Source: Brevundimonas sp.
GTDB taxonomy: Bacteria > Pseudomonadota > Alphaproteobacteria > Caulobacterales > Caulobacteraceae
DNA length: 64,000 nt
Assembly (NCBI RefSeq): GCF_030682035.1
Contig: NZ_JAUXQZ010000036.1
Coordinates: 1-64,000 of the forward strand
Direction: 5' to 3'
Shown piece by piece: positions 17,243 through 26,392 of this stretch (positions are counted from its first letter, which is position 1; each line of letters begins with the position of its first letter). Position numbers and translations under genes: made by a program. The notes beneath the pieces were generated by a model, which was not told the origin of the DNA, made no database searches, and saw only the letters and a program-made list of their open reading frames with translations.

Positions 17243-18358
17243 ATGACCGACGAAACCCTCAAGACCACGCCCCTCAACGCCGCGCACCGCGCGCTGGGCG
17301 CCCGGATGGTGGGCTTCGGCGGCTATGACATGCCGGTGCAGTACGAAGGCGTGCTGGCCGAACACCGCTGGACCCGCGAACACGCCGGCCTGTTCGACGT
17401 CTCGCACATGGGCCAATGCCGGATCAGCGGCGAGGACGCCGTGGCCCAGTTCGAGCGGTTCGTGCCCGGCGACTATGCGATCCTGAAAGCGGGCCGGCAG
17501 AAATACAGCCTGCTGCTGAACGCCGAGGGCGGCATCCTGGACGACCTGATGGCGGGCCGCCCCGACCACGACGGCCTGTATGTCGTGGTCAACGCCGGCA
17601 ACAAGGACGCCGACTTCGCCTTCCTGCAAGCCAACCTGGCCGGTGATGCGAAACTGACCGTTCTGTCCGACCGCGCGTTGATCGCCATCCAGGGGCCCGA
17701 GGCCGCCGAGGTCATGGTGGCACATGAGCCGGTGCTGGCCGAGTTCGGCTTCATGGACTGCGCCCGGCTGGTGCTGTTCGGGGTCGACTGCTTCGTCTCC
17801 CGCTCAGGCTACACCGGCGAGGACGGTTACGAGATTTCGGTGCCGAACGCCGACGCCGAACGCATCTGGAACACCATCTTGAAGGACGCCCGCGTCAAGC
17901 CGATCGGTCTGGGCGCCCGCGACAGCCTGCGTCTCGAAGCGGGCCTGCCTCTGCACGGTCACGACATCGACGCCACGACCAGCCCGGTCGAGGGCGCGCT
18001 CACCTTCGCCCTGTCGAAGTCCCGCAAGGAACGCGCTGATTTCAATGGCGCCGCCCGCATCCTGAACGAATTGGCCAACGGCCCGTCGCGGGTTCGCGTG
18101 GGCCTCAGCGTCAAGGAAGGCGCCCCGGCCCGTGAGGGCGCCGAGATCGCCGACATGGACGGAAACGTCGTCGGAACGGTCACCTCGGGCGGCCCGTCGC
18201 CGACGCTGGGCCGCAACATCGCCATGGGCTATGTGCCGCCGAAATTCGCCGAACTGGGCACCGAGTTGAAGGTCATCGTGCGCGGCAAGCCCGCCGCCGC
18301 CGAGGTCGTCGCCACGCCCTTCGTCGCCCAACGCTACTATCGCAAACCGAAAACCTGA
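17243..18358 (+). CDS. gcvT: Glycine cleavage system T protein (aminomethyltransferase)
   Basis: Transfers the methylene group from the aminomethylated H protein to tetrahydrofolate, releasing ammonia. The 371-residue protein has the expected [12 protein letters not shown] opening, [12 protein letters not shown], the folate-binding [14 protein letters not shown] and [21 protein letters not shown] segments. ATG 17243 is chosen because the family N-terminus ([16 protein letters not shown]) begins there; the upstream in-frame extension reads through the riboswitch. First gene of gcvT-H-PA-PB. Confidence 0.97.
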   Translation: MTDETLKTTPLNAAHRALGARMVGFGGYDMPVQYEGVLAEHRWTREHAGLFDVSHMGQCRISGEDAVAQFERFVPGDYAILKAGRQKYSLLLNAEGGILDDLMAGRPDHDGLYVVVNAGNKDADFAFLQANLAGDAKLTVLSDRALIAIQGPEAAEVMVAHEPVLAEFGFMDCARLVLFGVDCFVSRSGYTGEDGYEISVPNADAERIWNTILKDARVKPIGLGARDSLRLEAGLPLHGHDIDATTSPVEGALTFALSKSRKERADFNGAARILNELANGPSRVRVGLSVKEGAPAREGAEIADMDGNVVGTVTSGGPSPTLGRNIAMGYVPPKFAELGTELKVIVRGKPAAAEVVATPFVAQRYYRKPKT

Positions 18359-18369
18359 GGATCGGATCG

Positions 18370-18732
18370 ATGCATTTCTCCAAGGATCACGAGTGGGTTC
18401 GCTTCGACGGCGACGTCGCCACGGTCGGCATCTCGAAGCACGCCGCGGAAGCGCTGGGCGACGTGGTGTTCGTAGAGACGCCTGAAGCCGGCAAGACCGT
18501 CTCCAGGGGCGACAGCTTCGCCGTCGTCGAGAGCGTCAAGGCGGCCTCGGATGTCTACGCGCCCGTGTCCGGCGAGGTGATCGAGGGCAACGCCGCCCTG
18601 GCCTCCGCTCCCGAGACGGTCAACGCCGACCCAGAAGGCGAAGGCTGGTTCGCCAGGATCAAGGTCACGGACGCCTCGACCGATGGGCTGATGGACCGGG
18701 CGGCGTACGACCAGTACCTGACCACGCTCTAG
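18370..18732 (+). CDS. gcvH: Glycine cleavage system H protein
   Basis: Lipoyl carrier protein shuttling the methylamine group between the P, T and L proteins. The 120-residue length is typical and the lipoylated lysine is Lys57 in [19 protein letters not shown]. It lies 11 nt after gcvT. About 230 nt of palindromic repeats separate it from gcvPA, which may affect relative expression of the H and P genes. Confidence 0.97.
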   Translation: MHFSKDHEWVRFDGDVATVGISKHAAEALGDVVFVETPEAGKTVSRGDSFAVVESVKAASDVYAPVSGEVIEGNAALASAPETVNADPEGEGWFARIKVTDASTDGLMDRAAYDQYLTTL

Positions 18733-18747
18733 GTTTCACAGCGTGCC

Positions 18748-18948
18748 CTTGTCATCCCGGCCGAAGCGAAGCGAAGAGCCGGGACGGCGTGCGCGCCACA
18801 ACCCACCAGTCCCGGAGAGCGAAGCTCATCCGGGACGAGCGCGGACGCATCAACCCTCGTCCCGGTTCAGCCCTTCGGGCCGACCGGGACGGATCGACTG
18901 CCTGAACCCCGTCCCGGATCAGCGCTGTGCGCTGTCCGGGATGACAAG
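18748..18948. repeat. Array of four GTC(A)TCCCGG palindromes between gcvH and gcvPA
   Basis: Four hairpin units with GTCCCGG/CCGGGAC-type stems lie at about 18751-18785, 18809-18836, 18858-18891 and 18911-18942. The outer ends read CTTGTCATCCCGG (18748-18760) and its complement CCGGGATGACAAG (18936-18948), forming terminal inverted repeats of the whole block. The 18911-18948 unit, reverse-complemented, matches the glycine riboswitch hairpin 17119-17156 at 32 of 38 positions. The right edge supplies part of the gcvPA ribosome-binding site (AAGGTGA, 18946-18952). Confidence 0.8.
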
Positions 18949-18960
18949 GTGAACTGAATC

Positions 18961-20304
18961 ATGCGCTACCTCCCCCTGACGCCCGACGACCGCACGGCGA
19001 TGCTCGCCGCCATCGGGGCGAAATCCATCGACGACCTGTTCGTGGACGTGCCCGAGGCCGCTCGTCGCGACGGCTTCGTCGACCTGCCGCGCGTGGCCGG
19101 CGAGCTGGAGGTCGAGCGGGCGCTCGGCGCCATGGCGGCGAAGAACGCCTCGGCGGGCTCCGTGCCGTTCTTCTGCGGCGCAGGGGCTTACAAGCACCAC
19201 GTCCCGGCGACGGTGGATCATGTGATCCAGCGCTCGGAGTTCCTGACCAGCTACACCCCCTATCAGCCCGAGATCGCCCAGGGCACGCTGCAGTATCTGT
19301 ACGAATTCCAGACCCAGGTCGCGAACCTGACCGGCATGCCGGTGGCCAACGCCAGCCTTTATGACGGCTCGACCGCCATGGCCGAGGGCGTGCTGATGGC
19401 CACCCGCGTGACCCGCCGCAACAAGGCGGTGATCTCGGGCGGGGTGCACCCGCACTATGTCCGGGCCACCGAGACCGTGGTTCACGCCGTCGGTGTGGAG
19501 ACCGAGGCCCTGCCCGCCGCCGTCGACGCCGAAGCCGACGTCATCGCCCGGATTGGCCCGGACACGGCCTGCGTCGTGGTCCAGACCCCGAACGTGTTCG
19601 GCACCGCCACCGACGTGACGAAGATCGCCGAGGCGGCCCACGCCGCCGGGGCCTTGCTGATCGTGGTGGTGACCGAGGCCGTGTCGATGGGGCTGCTGAA
19701 GTCGCCGGGCGAGATGGGGGCCGACATCGTCGCCGCCGAGGGCCAGTCGATCGGCAACGCCCTGAATTTCGGCGGCCCCTACGTCGGCCTGTTCGCCTGC
19801 CGCGAAAAGCTGGTCCGCCAGATGCCGGGCCGCCTGACCGGCGAGACCGTGGATGCGGACGGCCAGCGCGGCTTCGTCCTGACCCTGTCGACCCGCGAGC
19901 AGCACATCCGCCGCGACAAGGCGACGTCGAACATCTGCACCAACTCGGGCCTCTGCACCCTGGCCTTCACCATCCACATGAGCCTGTTGGGCGAGACGGG
20001 GCTGCGGAAGATGGCCCTGCTCAATCACGAGAAGGCGCTGGCGACGCGAGATGCGTTGGCGGCCATTCCGGGCGTGGAAGTGTTGACCCCGCGATTCTTC
20101 AACGAGTTCGCCGTGAAGCTGCCCAAGTCCGCCGCCGAGGTAGTCGAGCAACTGGCCCAGCACCGCATCCTGACCGGCGTGCCCTACAGCCGCTTGGCCC
20201 CCGACGCCGGCATGGACGATGTCCTGCTGGTCGCCGCCACCGAGATGACCATGGACGCGGACATCAAAATCATGGCGAGCGCGCTCGCCAAGGTCTGCGC
20301 GTAA
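18961..20304 (+). CDS. gcvPA: Glycine dehydrogenase (decarboxylating) subunit 1
   Basis: Alpha-type subunit of the two-subunit P protein, which decarboxylates glycine with PLP. The 447-residue protein shows the family opening [55 protein letters not shown] and [10 protein letters not shown]. The PLP lysine is on subunit 2, as expected for the split form. The start ATG 18961 has an AAGGTGA ribosome site formed at the edge of the upstream repeat. Confidence 0.97.
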   Translation: MRYLPLTPDDRTAMLAAIGAKSIDDLFVDVPEAARRDGFVDLPRVAGELEVERALGAMAAKNASAGSVPFFCGAGAYKHHVPATVDHVIQRSEFLTSYTPYQPEIAQGTLQYLYEFQTQVANLTGMPVANASLYDGSTAMAEGVLMATRVTRRNKAVISGGVHPHYVRATETVVHAVGVETEALPAAVDAEADVIARIGPDTACVVVQTPNVFGTATDVTKIAEAAHAAGALLIVVVTEAVSMGLLKSPGEMGADIVAAEGQSIGNALNFGGPYVGLFACREKLVRQMPGRLTGETVDADGQRGFVLTLSTREQHIRRDKATSNICTNSGLCTLAFTIHMSLLGETGLRKMALLNHEKALATRDALAAIPGVEVLTPRFFNEFAVKLPKSAAEVVEQLAQHRILTGVPYSRLAPDAGMDDVLLVAATEMTMDADIKIMASALAKVCA

Positions 20305-20316
20305 GGATCCGGGAAC

Positions 20317-21888
20317 ATGAGCACCATGAACACCGTCGGCCGTCCGACCACGCCGAACCGCGTCGAGTCCAGGCCCGCCACCCTGACCGGCGGGCGCGGC
20401 CTGCTGCAGAACGAGCACCTGATCTTCGAGAGCGACGGCTGGGGCAAGACCGGCGTCGATCTGCCGGAGCCCAAGACCGACGGCTCTGATCTGGGCGATC
20501 TGGTTCGGAAAGATCCGATCGGCCTGCCGGGTCTCTCCGAGCCCGAGACGATGCGCCACTATGTGCGCCTGTCGCAGAAGAACCACGCCATCGACCTGGC
20601 CATCTATCCGCTGGGTTCGTGCACGATGAAGCACAACCCGCGCCTCAACGAGAAGATCGCCCGACTGCCCGGCTTCTCGGACATCCACCCCTTGCAGCCG
20701 ACCAGCACCGTGCAGGGCGCGCTGGAGTTGATGGATACGCTGGCGCACTGGCTGAAGACCCTGACCGGCATGCCGGCCGTGGCCCTTTCGCCCAAGGCCG
20801 GCGCCCACGGCGAGCTGTGCGGCCTCATGGCTATCCGCGCCGCCCATGAGGCTTCGGGCGAGCATGAGAAGCGCCGCAAGGTGCTGGTGCCGACCTCGGC
20901 CCACGGCACCAACCCGGCCACGGCCGCCTTCGTCGGCTACACCGTCGTCGAAGTGGCCCAGACCGAGGACGGCCGCGTCGACGTGGCCGATCTGGCCGCC
21001 AAACTGGGACCGGACGTCGCCGCCATCATGGTGACCAATCCCAACACCTGCGGCCTGTTCGAGCGCGACATCCTTGAGATCAGCCGCCTGACGCATGAGG
21101 CGGGGGCCTATTTCTACTGCGACGGGGCCAACTTCAACGCCATCGTCGGGCGGGTGCGACCGGGGGATCTGGGCGTCGATGCGATGCACATCAACCTGCA
21201 CAAGACCTTCTCGACGCCCCACGGCGGCGGCGGGCCGGGCGCGGGTCCGGTGGTGCTGTCGGCGGCGCTCGCCCCCTTCGCGCCGGCCCCGTGGGTGGTG
21301 CATGACGCCGGCGGTTACCGCCTGATCGAGCGCGAGGAGGATGAGGCCGCACAGGCCTTCGGGCGGCTGTGCGCTTTCCAGGGCCAGATGGGCATGTACA
21401 CCCGGGCCCTCAGCTACATGATGAGCCACGGTTCGGACGGCCTTCGTCAAGTCGCCGAGGACGCGGTGCTGAACGCCAACTACATCAAGGCCCGCCTGCA
21501 GGACCTGATGAGCCCCGCCTTCCCCGACGGGCCGTGCATGCACGAGGCGCTGTTCGACGACGAATGGCTGAAGGGCACGGACGTCACCACGCTCGACTTC
21601 GCCAAGGCGATGATCGACGAGGGCTTCCACCCGATGACCATGTATTTCCCCCTGGTCGTCCACGGGGCCATGCTGATCGAGCCGACCGAGACGGAGTCGA
21701 AGCAGGAACTGGACCGCTTCATCCATGCGATGCGGGCCTTGGCCGAAGCGGCGAAGGCCGGCGAGGTCGACCGGTTCAAGGGCGCGCCCTTCCACGCGCC
21801 GATGAAGCGTCTGGACGAGACGCGGGCGGCCCGTTCGCCGGTGCTGCGCTGGACCGCCCCGGAAGGCTCGAACATCGCGGCCGAATAA
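20317..21888 (+). CDS. gcvPB: Glycine dehydrogenase (decarboxylating) subunit 2
   Basis: PLP-bearing subunit of the split P protein (523 residues). The cofactor lysine is Lys296 in HINLHKTFSTPHGGGGPG; other P-protein motifs are PLGSCTMKHNP, TSAHGTNPATA and MVTNPNTCGLFE. It follows gcvPA by 12 nt and is the last gene of the operon. The lpd-type L protein is not in the window and must be encoded elsewhere. Confidence 0.97.
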   Translation: MSTMNTVGRPTTPNRVESRPATLTGGRGLLQNEHLIFESDGWGKTGVDLPEPKTDGSDLGDLVRKDPIGLPGLSEPETMRHYVRLSQKNHAIDLAIYPLGSCTMKHNPRLNEKIARLPGFSDIHPLQPTSTVQGALELMDTLAHWLKTLTGMPAVALSPKAGAHGELCGLMAIRAAHEASGEHEKRRKVLVPTSAHGTNPATAAFVGYTVVEVAQTEDGRVDVADLAAKLGPDVAAIMVTNPNTCGLFERDILEISRLTHEAGAYFYCDGANFNAIVGRVRPGDLGVDAMHINLHKTFSTPHGGGGPGAGPVVLSAALAPFAPAPWVVHDAGGYRLIEREEDEAAQAFGRLCAFQGQMGMYTRALSYMMSHGSDGLRQVAEDAVLNANYIKARLQDLMSPAFPDGPCMHEALFDDEWLKGTDVTTLDFAKAMIDEGFHPMTMYFPLVVHGAMLIEPTETESKQELDRFIHAMRALAEAAKAGEVDRFKGAPFHAPMKRLDETRAARSPVLRWTAPEGSNIAAE

Positions 21889-22004
21889 GCCGACCGCCCT
21901 TCGCAACCGCGAAGCACAGCAAAGTGAACGCCGCCGGTCCCAGCAGGCGTATGCTCCTCCCTGCGTAGTCTGAGCCATATCAAGCGTTGGGAGGCGCTGC
22001 GGTC

Positions 22005-22493
22005 ATGATGTCACGCGTACAAAAGGGAGTAATCGCCGGTCTGGCCGCGACCATCGCGGTATCGGCGCTCGAAGCCGCCAATCTGTATTTCGGGCCTTGG
22101 GCGGCCAGTTTTCCCCGACTGCTTTCGGTCATGTTGCAGATGCCTGACATGATAGCGGCGGGCTGGGTCGCTCACTTCCTCGTCGGGACGTTTGTGCTGG
22201 GGCCGCTGTTCGGGATTCTGTGCCCGAAGCTGCCGACGGATACGCCGGAGTCCAAGGGCATCCTGTTCGCCGTCGGGGCCTTCATCGTCATGGGCCTGAC
22301 GGTCGCTCCGGCGGTCGGCCTTCTCGGAGGACGGCCGGTGGGCATCTTCTTCATGCAGGCGGGCTTCGGAACCCTCGCCTGGATGATCGCCACGCACGCC
22401 GTCTACGGCATCGTGCTGGGCAGCGTCTACGGGCGGCTGGTCGAGCGGGACAAGCGGGCGCATGCGCCCGTCGCCGGCGCGCCGGCGCACTGA
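22005..22493 (+). CDS. DUF6789-like membrane protein
   Basis: A 162-residue protein with four predicted transmembrane helices (VIAGLAATIAVSALEAANLY; VAHFLVGTFVLGPLFGIL; GILFAVGAFIVMGLTVAPAVGLL; LAWMIATHAVYGIVLGSVYG). The layout and the HFLVG...GPLFGI and HAVYGIVLG motifs resemble the DUF6789 family, whose function is unknown. ATG 22005 is chosen because GGGAGG lies 10 nt upstream; a second ATG follows directly. It is convergent with the ATP synthase operon. Confidence 0.75.
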   Translation: MMSRVQKGVIAGLAATIAVSALEAANLYFGPWAASFPRLLSVMLQMPDMIAAGWVAHFLVGTFVLGPLFGILCPKLPTDTPESKGILFAVGAFIVMGLTVAPAVGLLGGRPVGIFFMQAGFGTLAWMIATHAVYGIVLGSVYGRLVERDKRAHAPVAGAPAH

Positions 22494-22511
22494 CTTTGTT
22501 GTTGGGCCGCG

Positions 22512-22534
22512 GTCACAAGGCTCCGCCTTGTGAC
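22512..22534. terminator. Perfect 10-bp hairpin between convergent units
   Basis: GTCACAAGGC / GCCTTGTGAC stem with a TCC loop. It lies between the stop of the DUF6789 gene (22493) and the end of atpF (22651), so it could terminate either transcript; there is no T-tract. Confidence 0.5.
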
Positions 22535-22535
22535 C

Positions 22536-22645
22536 CGGAGCCTGTCCTCGGGCCGACCGAAGGTCGGACCCCGGGGGGCGGCCTGGCGCTTCGCGCATGC
22601 CCCGCGCGCAAGCAGCGAGCGACCGCGTTCGCGAGCGTTAGCGCC
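22536..22645. repeat. Dispersed repeat downstream of atpF
   Basis: The stretch 22536-22558 (CGGAGCCTGTCC..GGGCCGACC) recurs exactly at 27015-27037, and both continue into a GGTCGGACC arm that can pair with GGGCCGACC. The remainder contains a CAAGCAGCGAGC...CGAGCGTTAG palindrome related to the units at 3006-3093. Confidence 0.55.
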
Positions 22646-22650
22646 CCAGC

Positions 22651-23163
22651 TTAATTGAGCCGTGTGCCGATCTGGGCGATGGCGGCGTCGAGCAGGGGGT
22701 CGGCTTTCTGGCCGGCCAGACGGGCGGCGAGGATCTGTTCGGCGGCGCGGGCGGCGAGGTCGGCGGCGGCTGTCTTGACCTCCGCGACAGCTTGGGCCTC
22801 GGCTTGGGCGATGCGACGTTCGGCGAGGGCCTGACGGCGGGCCAGGGTCTCTTCGAGTTTGGCCTTGGCCTCGACTTCCATCAGGCGGGCGTCGGCCTCG
22901 GCGGCGGCGAGCATCTCGGCGGCCTGGGCCTCGGCCTCGGCCTTTTCGGCGCGGATCTGGGCCAGGAGGGCCTCGGCCTCGGCGCGCAGACGGGCGGCCT
23001 CGTCGAGCTCGGACTGGATTTTGGCGGCCTTGGCGTCGAGCTGGCCGGCGACCAGTTTGGGCACGCCGACGACCACGCACAGGCCGATGAACAGGAACAG
23101 GCCGGCGGCGACCCAGAGTTCGGGGTTCGACAGGCTGTAGAGATGCGGGTTGAAGAATTCCAT
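22651..23163 (-). CDS. atpF: ATP synthase Fo subunit b
   Basis: Peripheral stalk subunit of F-type ATP synthase (170 residues). An N-terminal transmembrane helix ([23 protein letters not shown], about 16-38) is followed by a long Ala/Glu/Arg-rich coiled coil linking Fo to F1. Its ATG overlaps the stop of the b' gene (ATGA). It is the last gene of the Fo operon atpI-B-E-b'-b; the F1 genes are not in the window, as is usual in alphaproteobacteria. Confidence 0.95.
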   Translation of the reverse strand: MEFFNPHLYSLSNPELWVAAGLFLFIGLCVVVGVPKLVAGQLDAKAAKIQSELDEAARLRAEAEALLAQIRAEKAEAEAQAAEMLAAAEADARLMEVEAKAKLEETLARRQALAERRIAQAEAQAVAEVKTAAADLAARAAEQILAARLAGQKADPLLDAAIAQIGTRLN

Positions 23164-23750
23164 CAGGCGGCGCCCTTCACGGCGGCGGAGGCTTCGGCGG
23201 GGGTGGGCGCCTTGCCGGTGAGGCGTTCGACGATGGCGGCGGCGGTATCCGACGCGATCGAGGCGACATTGGTCATGGCGGCGTCGCGGGTCTTGCCGAT
23301 GGCGGTCTCGGCCTCGGCGATACGGGCGTTGACGACGGCTTCTTCCTCGGCGGCGCGGGCGTTGGCGGCCTCGGTGACGCGGGCCTTGGCGGCGGCGGCC
23401 GTCGAGCGGGATGAGGCGCGGGCGGCCTCGACCTCGGCCTTGGCGGCTTCGGCCTGGCCGGCGGCCTCAGCCTGGACCTGACGGGCGGCCGAGACGGCGT
23501 CGGAGATGGTGGCGGCGCGCTGGTCGATGACACCGCGCAGACGCGGCACGAAGACCTTGGCCATCAGCCAGTAGAGTAGGGCGAACAGGATGATCAGATA
23601 TACGATCTGACCGAACCAGTGCTGGAACTCGAACTGCGGCAGGCCGCCTCCGCCTTCGCCGTGAGCGGCTTCGGTCGAGGCGTGCGTGTCCGCGACGGCG
23701 ACCGAAGGGGGCGTGTCGTGAGTCACTGCGGGTTGAGCGGATACGGTCAT
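23163..23750 (-). CDS. atpG: ATP synthase Fo subunit b'
   Basis: Second, divergent peripheral-stalk subunit (195 residues) that pairs with b as a heterodimer. The N-terminal 45 residues are a hydrophilic His/Gly-rich extension, then a single helix ([26 protein letters not shown]) and an Ala-rich coiled coil. The order c-b'-b identifies it. The symbol atpG is used for b' in several alphaproteobacterial annotations and must not be confused with the F1 gamma subunit. Confidence 0.92.
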   Translation of the reverse strand: MTVSAQPAVTHDTPPSVAVADTHASTEAAHGEGGGGLPQFEFQHWFGQIVYLIILFALLYWLMAKVFVPRLRGVIDQRAATISDAVSAARQVQAEAAGQAEAAKAEVEAARASSRSTAAAAKARVTEAANARAAEEEAVVNARIAEAETAIGKTRDAAMTNVASIASDTAAAIVERLTGKAPTPAEASAAVKGAA

Positions 23751-23844
23751 CTGTCGCCTGAAGTTGGTGCGGTCGATACGTCAGTCAGCGAACGAGGGGC
23801 GATCCGGCCGGAACCGCACCGCCCCATCGTTCGCAGGGACGAAA

Positions 23845-24111
23845 TCAGCTCGCCGACGTCCAGAGCAGGATGCCGATGACGAACGACAGGATGCCCAGGG
23901 CCTCGGCCAGGGCCGCGCCGACGAACAGGTTGCCGATCTGCGAACCAGCGGCCGACGGGTTGCGCAGGGCGCCCGCCAGGAAGTTGCCGAAGATGTTGCC
24001 GACGCCGATGCCGGCGCCGATCATGCCGGTCATGGCCAGGCCAGCGCCGATGGCGTTACCGGCCGAGACGATGGCGGCTGCGTTGGCGGCGGCGATTTGC
24101 GGATCAACCAT
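23845..24111 (-). CDS. atpE: ATP synthase Fo subunit c
   Basis: Proton-binding rotor-ring subunit (88 residues) with two transmembrane helices joined by a polar loop (ALRNPSA; more usually R-Q-P). The proton-carrying Glu lies in the second helix in [18 protein letters not shown] 24111 is preferred over the upstream TTG because AGGAC lies about 12 nt upstream. The Asn in the loop in place of Gln is a mild variation. Confidence 0.95.
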   Translation of the reverse strand: MVDPQIAAANAAAIVSAGNAIGAGLAMTGMIGAGIGVGNIFGNFLAGALRNPSAAGSQIGNLFVGAALAEALGILSFVIGILLWTSAS

Positions 24112-24159
24112 GGTGTTCAAGTCCTGTGAGTGTTGGTTGGTTGGAAAAAAACGGGTGGG

Positions 24160-24951
24160 TTAATGATGGTCGCCCAGGTTGACCACGTCATTCAGGTAGA
24201 CGCAGGTCAGCACGGCGAAGACGAAGGCTTGGAGGAAGGCCACCAGAAACTCCAGCGCGGTCAGGGCGGTGACCAGGCTGAGGGAAAGCGCGGCGCCCGG
24301 AATGCCCAGCAAGCCCCAGCCGCCCGCGGCGGCCATGCCGCCCAAGGTCACGACGAAGCCGGCGAACACCTTCAGGGCGACGTGGCCGCCCATCATATTG
24401 CCGAACAGACGAAGGGTCAGGGTCAGGGGGCGCAGCAGGAAGGAGAAGAACTCGATCAGGCCCACGACGGGGCGCATCAACAGCGGCGCGCCGGTGGGCC
24501 AGAACAGGCCGAGAAACTTGAAGCCGTTCTTCATGATGCCGATCACCACGACCAGGGCGAAGGTGATGACGCCGAAGGTGGCGGTGACGGCCAGCTGGGA
24601 GGTGGCGGTGAAGCTGAGGAACAGGCCCAGCAGGTTCATGGCCAGAACGAAGGTGAAGACGGTGAAGACGAACGGGAAATATTTCTTGCCGTCATGGCCG
24701 ATGATCGAGTCGGCGATGCCGTCGATCATGCCGAACAGGGTCTCGCCGGCGGCCTGACCGCGGCCCGGAACCACCTTGGCGCCCGCGGTGACCAGTTGGA
24801 AGAAGCCGACAACCAGCAGGAAGGCGATGGTCATCGCCAGGTGCGAATTGGTGAAGGCCAGATGCACCGTGCCGACGACGGGCAGAGTCACTTCGCCGAA
24901 GTCGAGACCCGGCAGGGGGGTAACCTGGAACTGGTGTAGCGGATCGGCCAT
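24160..24951 (-). CDS. atpB: ATP synthase Fo subunit a
   Basis: Stator channel subunit of 263 residues with five to six membrane helices. The essential arginine is in LTLRLFGNMMGGHVALK and the C-terminal half-channel helix is FLQAFVFAVLTCVYLNDV. ATG 24951 is chosen because the family N-terminus MADPLHQFQV starts there; an upstream in-frame extension overlaps atpI. It follows atpI by 7 nt. Confidence 0.96.
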   Translation of the reverse strand: MADPLHQFQVTPLPGLDFGEVTLPVVGTVHLAFTNSHLAMTIAFLLVVGFFQLVTAGAKVVPGRGQAAGETLFGMIDGIADSIIGHDGKKYFPFVFTVFTFVLAMNLLGLFLSFTATSQLAVTATFGVITFALVVVIGIMKNGFKFLGLFWPTGAPLLMRPVVGLIEFFSFLLRPLTLTLRLFGNMMGGHVALKVFAGFVVTLGGMAAAGGWGLLGIPGAALSLSLVTALTALEFLVAFLQAFVFAVLTCVYLNDVVNLGDHH

Positions 24952-24958
24952 CGGGCGA

Positions 24959-25321
24959 TCAGACTCCCTGGTCTTCGTCGTCGTCGAAGGGAACCGACTG
25001 AGGCTCCCCATGCTGTTTGGCTTCGGCCATCAGACGTTGCGCCGTGCGCCACGCCATCCACACCGAAACGGCGAAGCCCAGAAGGACGCCGCCAATCACA
25101 CCCCACGGCGTCGTGCCGGCGAACCGGTCGATCCCGAAGCCGATCGCCAGACCGACGAAGACGCCGCCGAACAAATCGGCGAGGATCTTCCAGGCCTGTC
25201 CCGCCGCCGCCTGACCGGCCGCCTCGTGAGAGATCTGCCGGGCGGTGCGCGCCTCCAGATCGGATGCGCTTTCGGTGAGGCGTTTGATCGCCTCTTCGCG
25301 CGATTCCGGAGGAAGGGACAT
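24959..25321 (-). CDS. atpI: ATP synthase protein I
   Basis: Small accessory membrane protein (120 residues) that helps assemble the c-ring and is the usual first gene of alphaproteobacterial Fo operons. Two helices are visible (ILADLFGGVFVGLAIGFGIDRF and WGVIGGVLLGFAVSVWMAW). ATG 25321 is preceded by a weak purine stretch; the upstream in-frame extension is repeat and leader sequence. Confidence 0.92.
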   Translation of the reverse strand: MSLPPESREEAIKRLTESASDLEARTARQISHEAAGQAAAGQAWKILADLFGGVFVGLAIGFGIDRFAGTTPWGVIGGVLLGFAVSVWMAWRTAQRLMAEAKQHGEPQSVPFDDDEDQGV

Positions 25322-25390
25322 AGGGGCCTCAGCGCCTCTCCGCTGACGTCGAAAGACGGGCGTCGAGGAGGGTCTGAATTCGGCGCGGAA

Positions 25391-25417
25391 CCTATAGGCG
25401 CGACCCCCGCAGGTCAA
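25391..25417 (-). promoter_or_regulatory. Candidate promoter of the ATP synthase Fo operon
   Basis: On the minus strand TTGACC (25417-25412) and TATAGG (25396-25391) are 15 nt apart, about 70 nt upstream of atpI. The short spacer is tolerated by the Caulobacter housekeeping sigma factor. The call is based on motif and position only. Confidence 0.45.
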
Positions 25418-25548
25418 GGCGGTGCGGACGTGCGTCAGGACGTTGTTTTTCCGCATGATTGTTTCCCGAATTGGGGGGCGTGGCGAACGGTCGCTGGCGG
25501 GAGCGCTGATTCCGGACATGCGTCATCGCAATCCTTGTTGGGCCGCGG

Positions 25549-25692
25549 TTCTCCCTCCCCTTCATGGGGAGGGTGGTCGCGAAGCGACCGGGTGGGGAAG
25601 GACGAAGCCGGGCGCCGGCGGTGCGGGACTGGCGTTCCCCACCCTGTCGCCGCTTCGCGTCGACATCCCTCCCCACTTCGGGGGAGGGAGAA
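25549..25692. repeat. About 144-bp inverted-repeat element
   Basis: Terminal arms TTCTCCCTCCCC (25549-25560) and GGGGAGGGAGAA (25681-25692) enclose inner arms GGGTGGGGAA / TTCCCCACCC. A related element of the same layout is at 26904-27090. No transposase or coding capacity is present, so it is a MITE- or REP-like element. Confidence 0.7.
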
Positions 25693-26304
25693 CGCGCAGG
25701 CTGAAGCGCTCTCCGGCCCGGGGCCGGAAAGGGACGGGGAGGTGGCGGAGCGCGGGCGGCCGGCCCGGAACCCTGATGTGGCCCCCTGCTTTCGCGTTAC
25801 GGGGACCGTGAGTGTGTTTTCGGCGTCGCCGCCTTCGCTCCGCGCGACCGGTTCACGCAAGCCGACGGGGGCGGGCTTCTGATGGCGACTCGCGGGGCTT
25901 GTGGCATTTTCCCACCCCGACCTTTGTGCCGCATTCAGCCCTTTCCGTCGTAAGCCCCGACGGGCGGAAGGCTTCCAGGCCCTCCGGACCCCAAGGTTTC
26001 TCAGCTCCCGGGCAGTCCGCCGCCCCCACGCCACCGATAGTCCGCAAGTCACAGTTTTCACCGCGCAAGGGTCCGGACGACGATTCCGGGACGACGTTTC
26101 CCGCTCGATCACACCCCGCCGCACGCTGATGGCCCTGGCGCCAGACGCCCTCCCCCGCGACGGGATGGGCAGAAGGATAAGTCCGCCTCCAACCCGACTA
26201 ACGATAAAGTTTCTGACGCCGTCAGGAGGTTGATCCGGTGGGGTATTTTCTTGCCAGCCCGACTATGAGTCCGTGGATTGCCAGCACAGCGTCATGGCGT
26301 TTCC

Positions 26305-26372
26305 GTCTCCTCCCTGTCGCGAAGCGATGGGGAGGTGGCGCGGCGCGGCTTCGCGCCGTGACGGAGGGGTAG
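26305..26372. repeat. 68-nt repeat, copy 1
   Basis: Starts GTCTCCTCCCTGTCGCG and ends GACGGAGGGGTAG, with internal GCGGCGCGG..TTCGCGCCG structure. It matches 39320-39387 in 67 of 68 positions by hand comparison, which implies recent spread or gene conversion. Confidence 0.85.
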
Positions 26373-26392
26373 GGACGGCGGAGCGGTGCCCC

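Larger units (their letters stand above)
25322..26392. other. 1.07-kb gene-poor region upstream of the atp operon
   Basis: No protein gene is supported here; the open frames on both strands are arginine/proline-rich GC artefacts. Contents: a candidate atp promoter (25391-25417), an inverted-repeat element (25549-25692), a unique stretch 25870-26260 with only a short CTGACG/CGTCAG hairpin (26213-26225), and a repeat copy at 26305-26372. An unrecognised structured RNA in 25870-26260 cannot be excluded. Confidence 0.45.

Noticed and set aside
18748..18948. CRISPR array reading of the repeat block between gcvH and gcvPA
   Set aside because: Units are palindromes of differing length and sequence in both orientations, without uniform repeats and unique spacers, and no cas genes are present.
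18919..21978. 1019-codon open frame on the minus strand
   Set aside because: It is antisense to gcvPA and gcvPB; its translation is His/Gly/Arg-rich with no domain, an effect of third-position GC bias.
25435..26124. 229-codon minus-strand frame upstream of atpI
   Set aside because: Arg/Pro/Ser-rich translation crossing an inverted repeat, no family motif.
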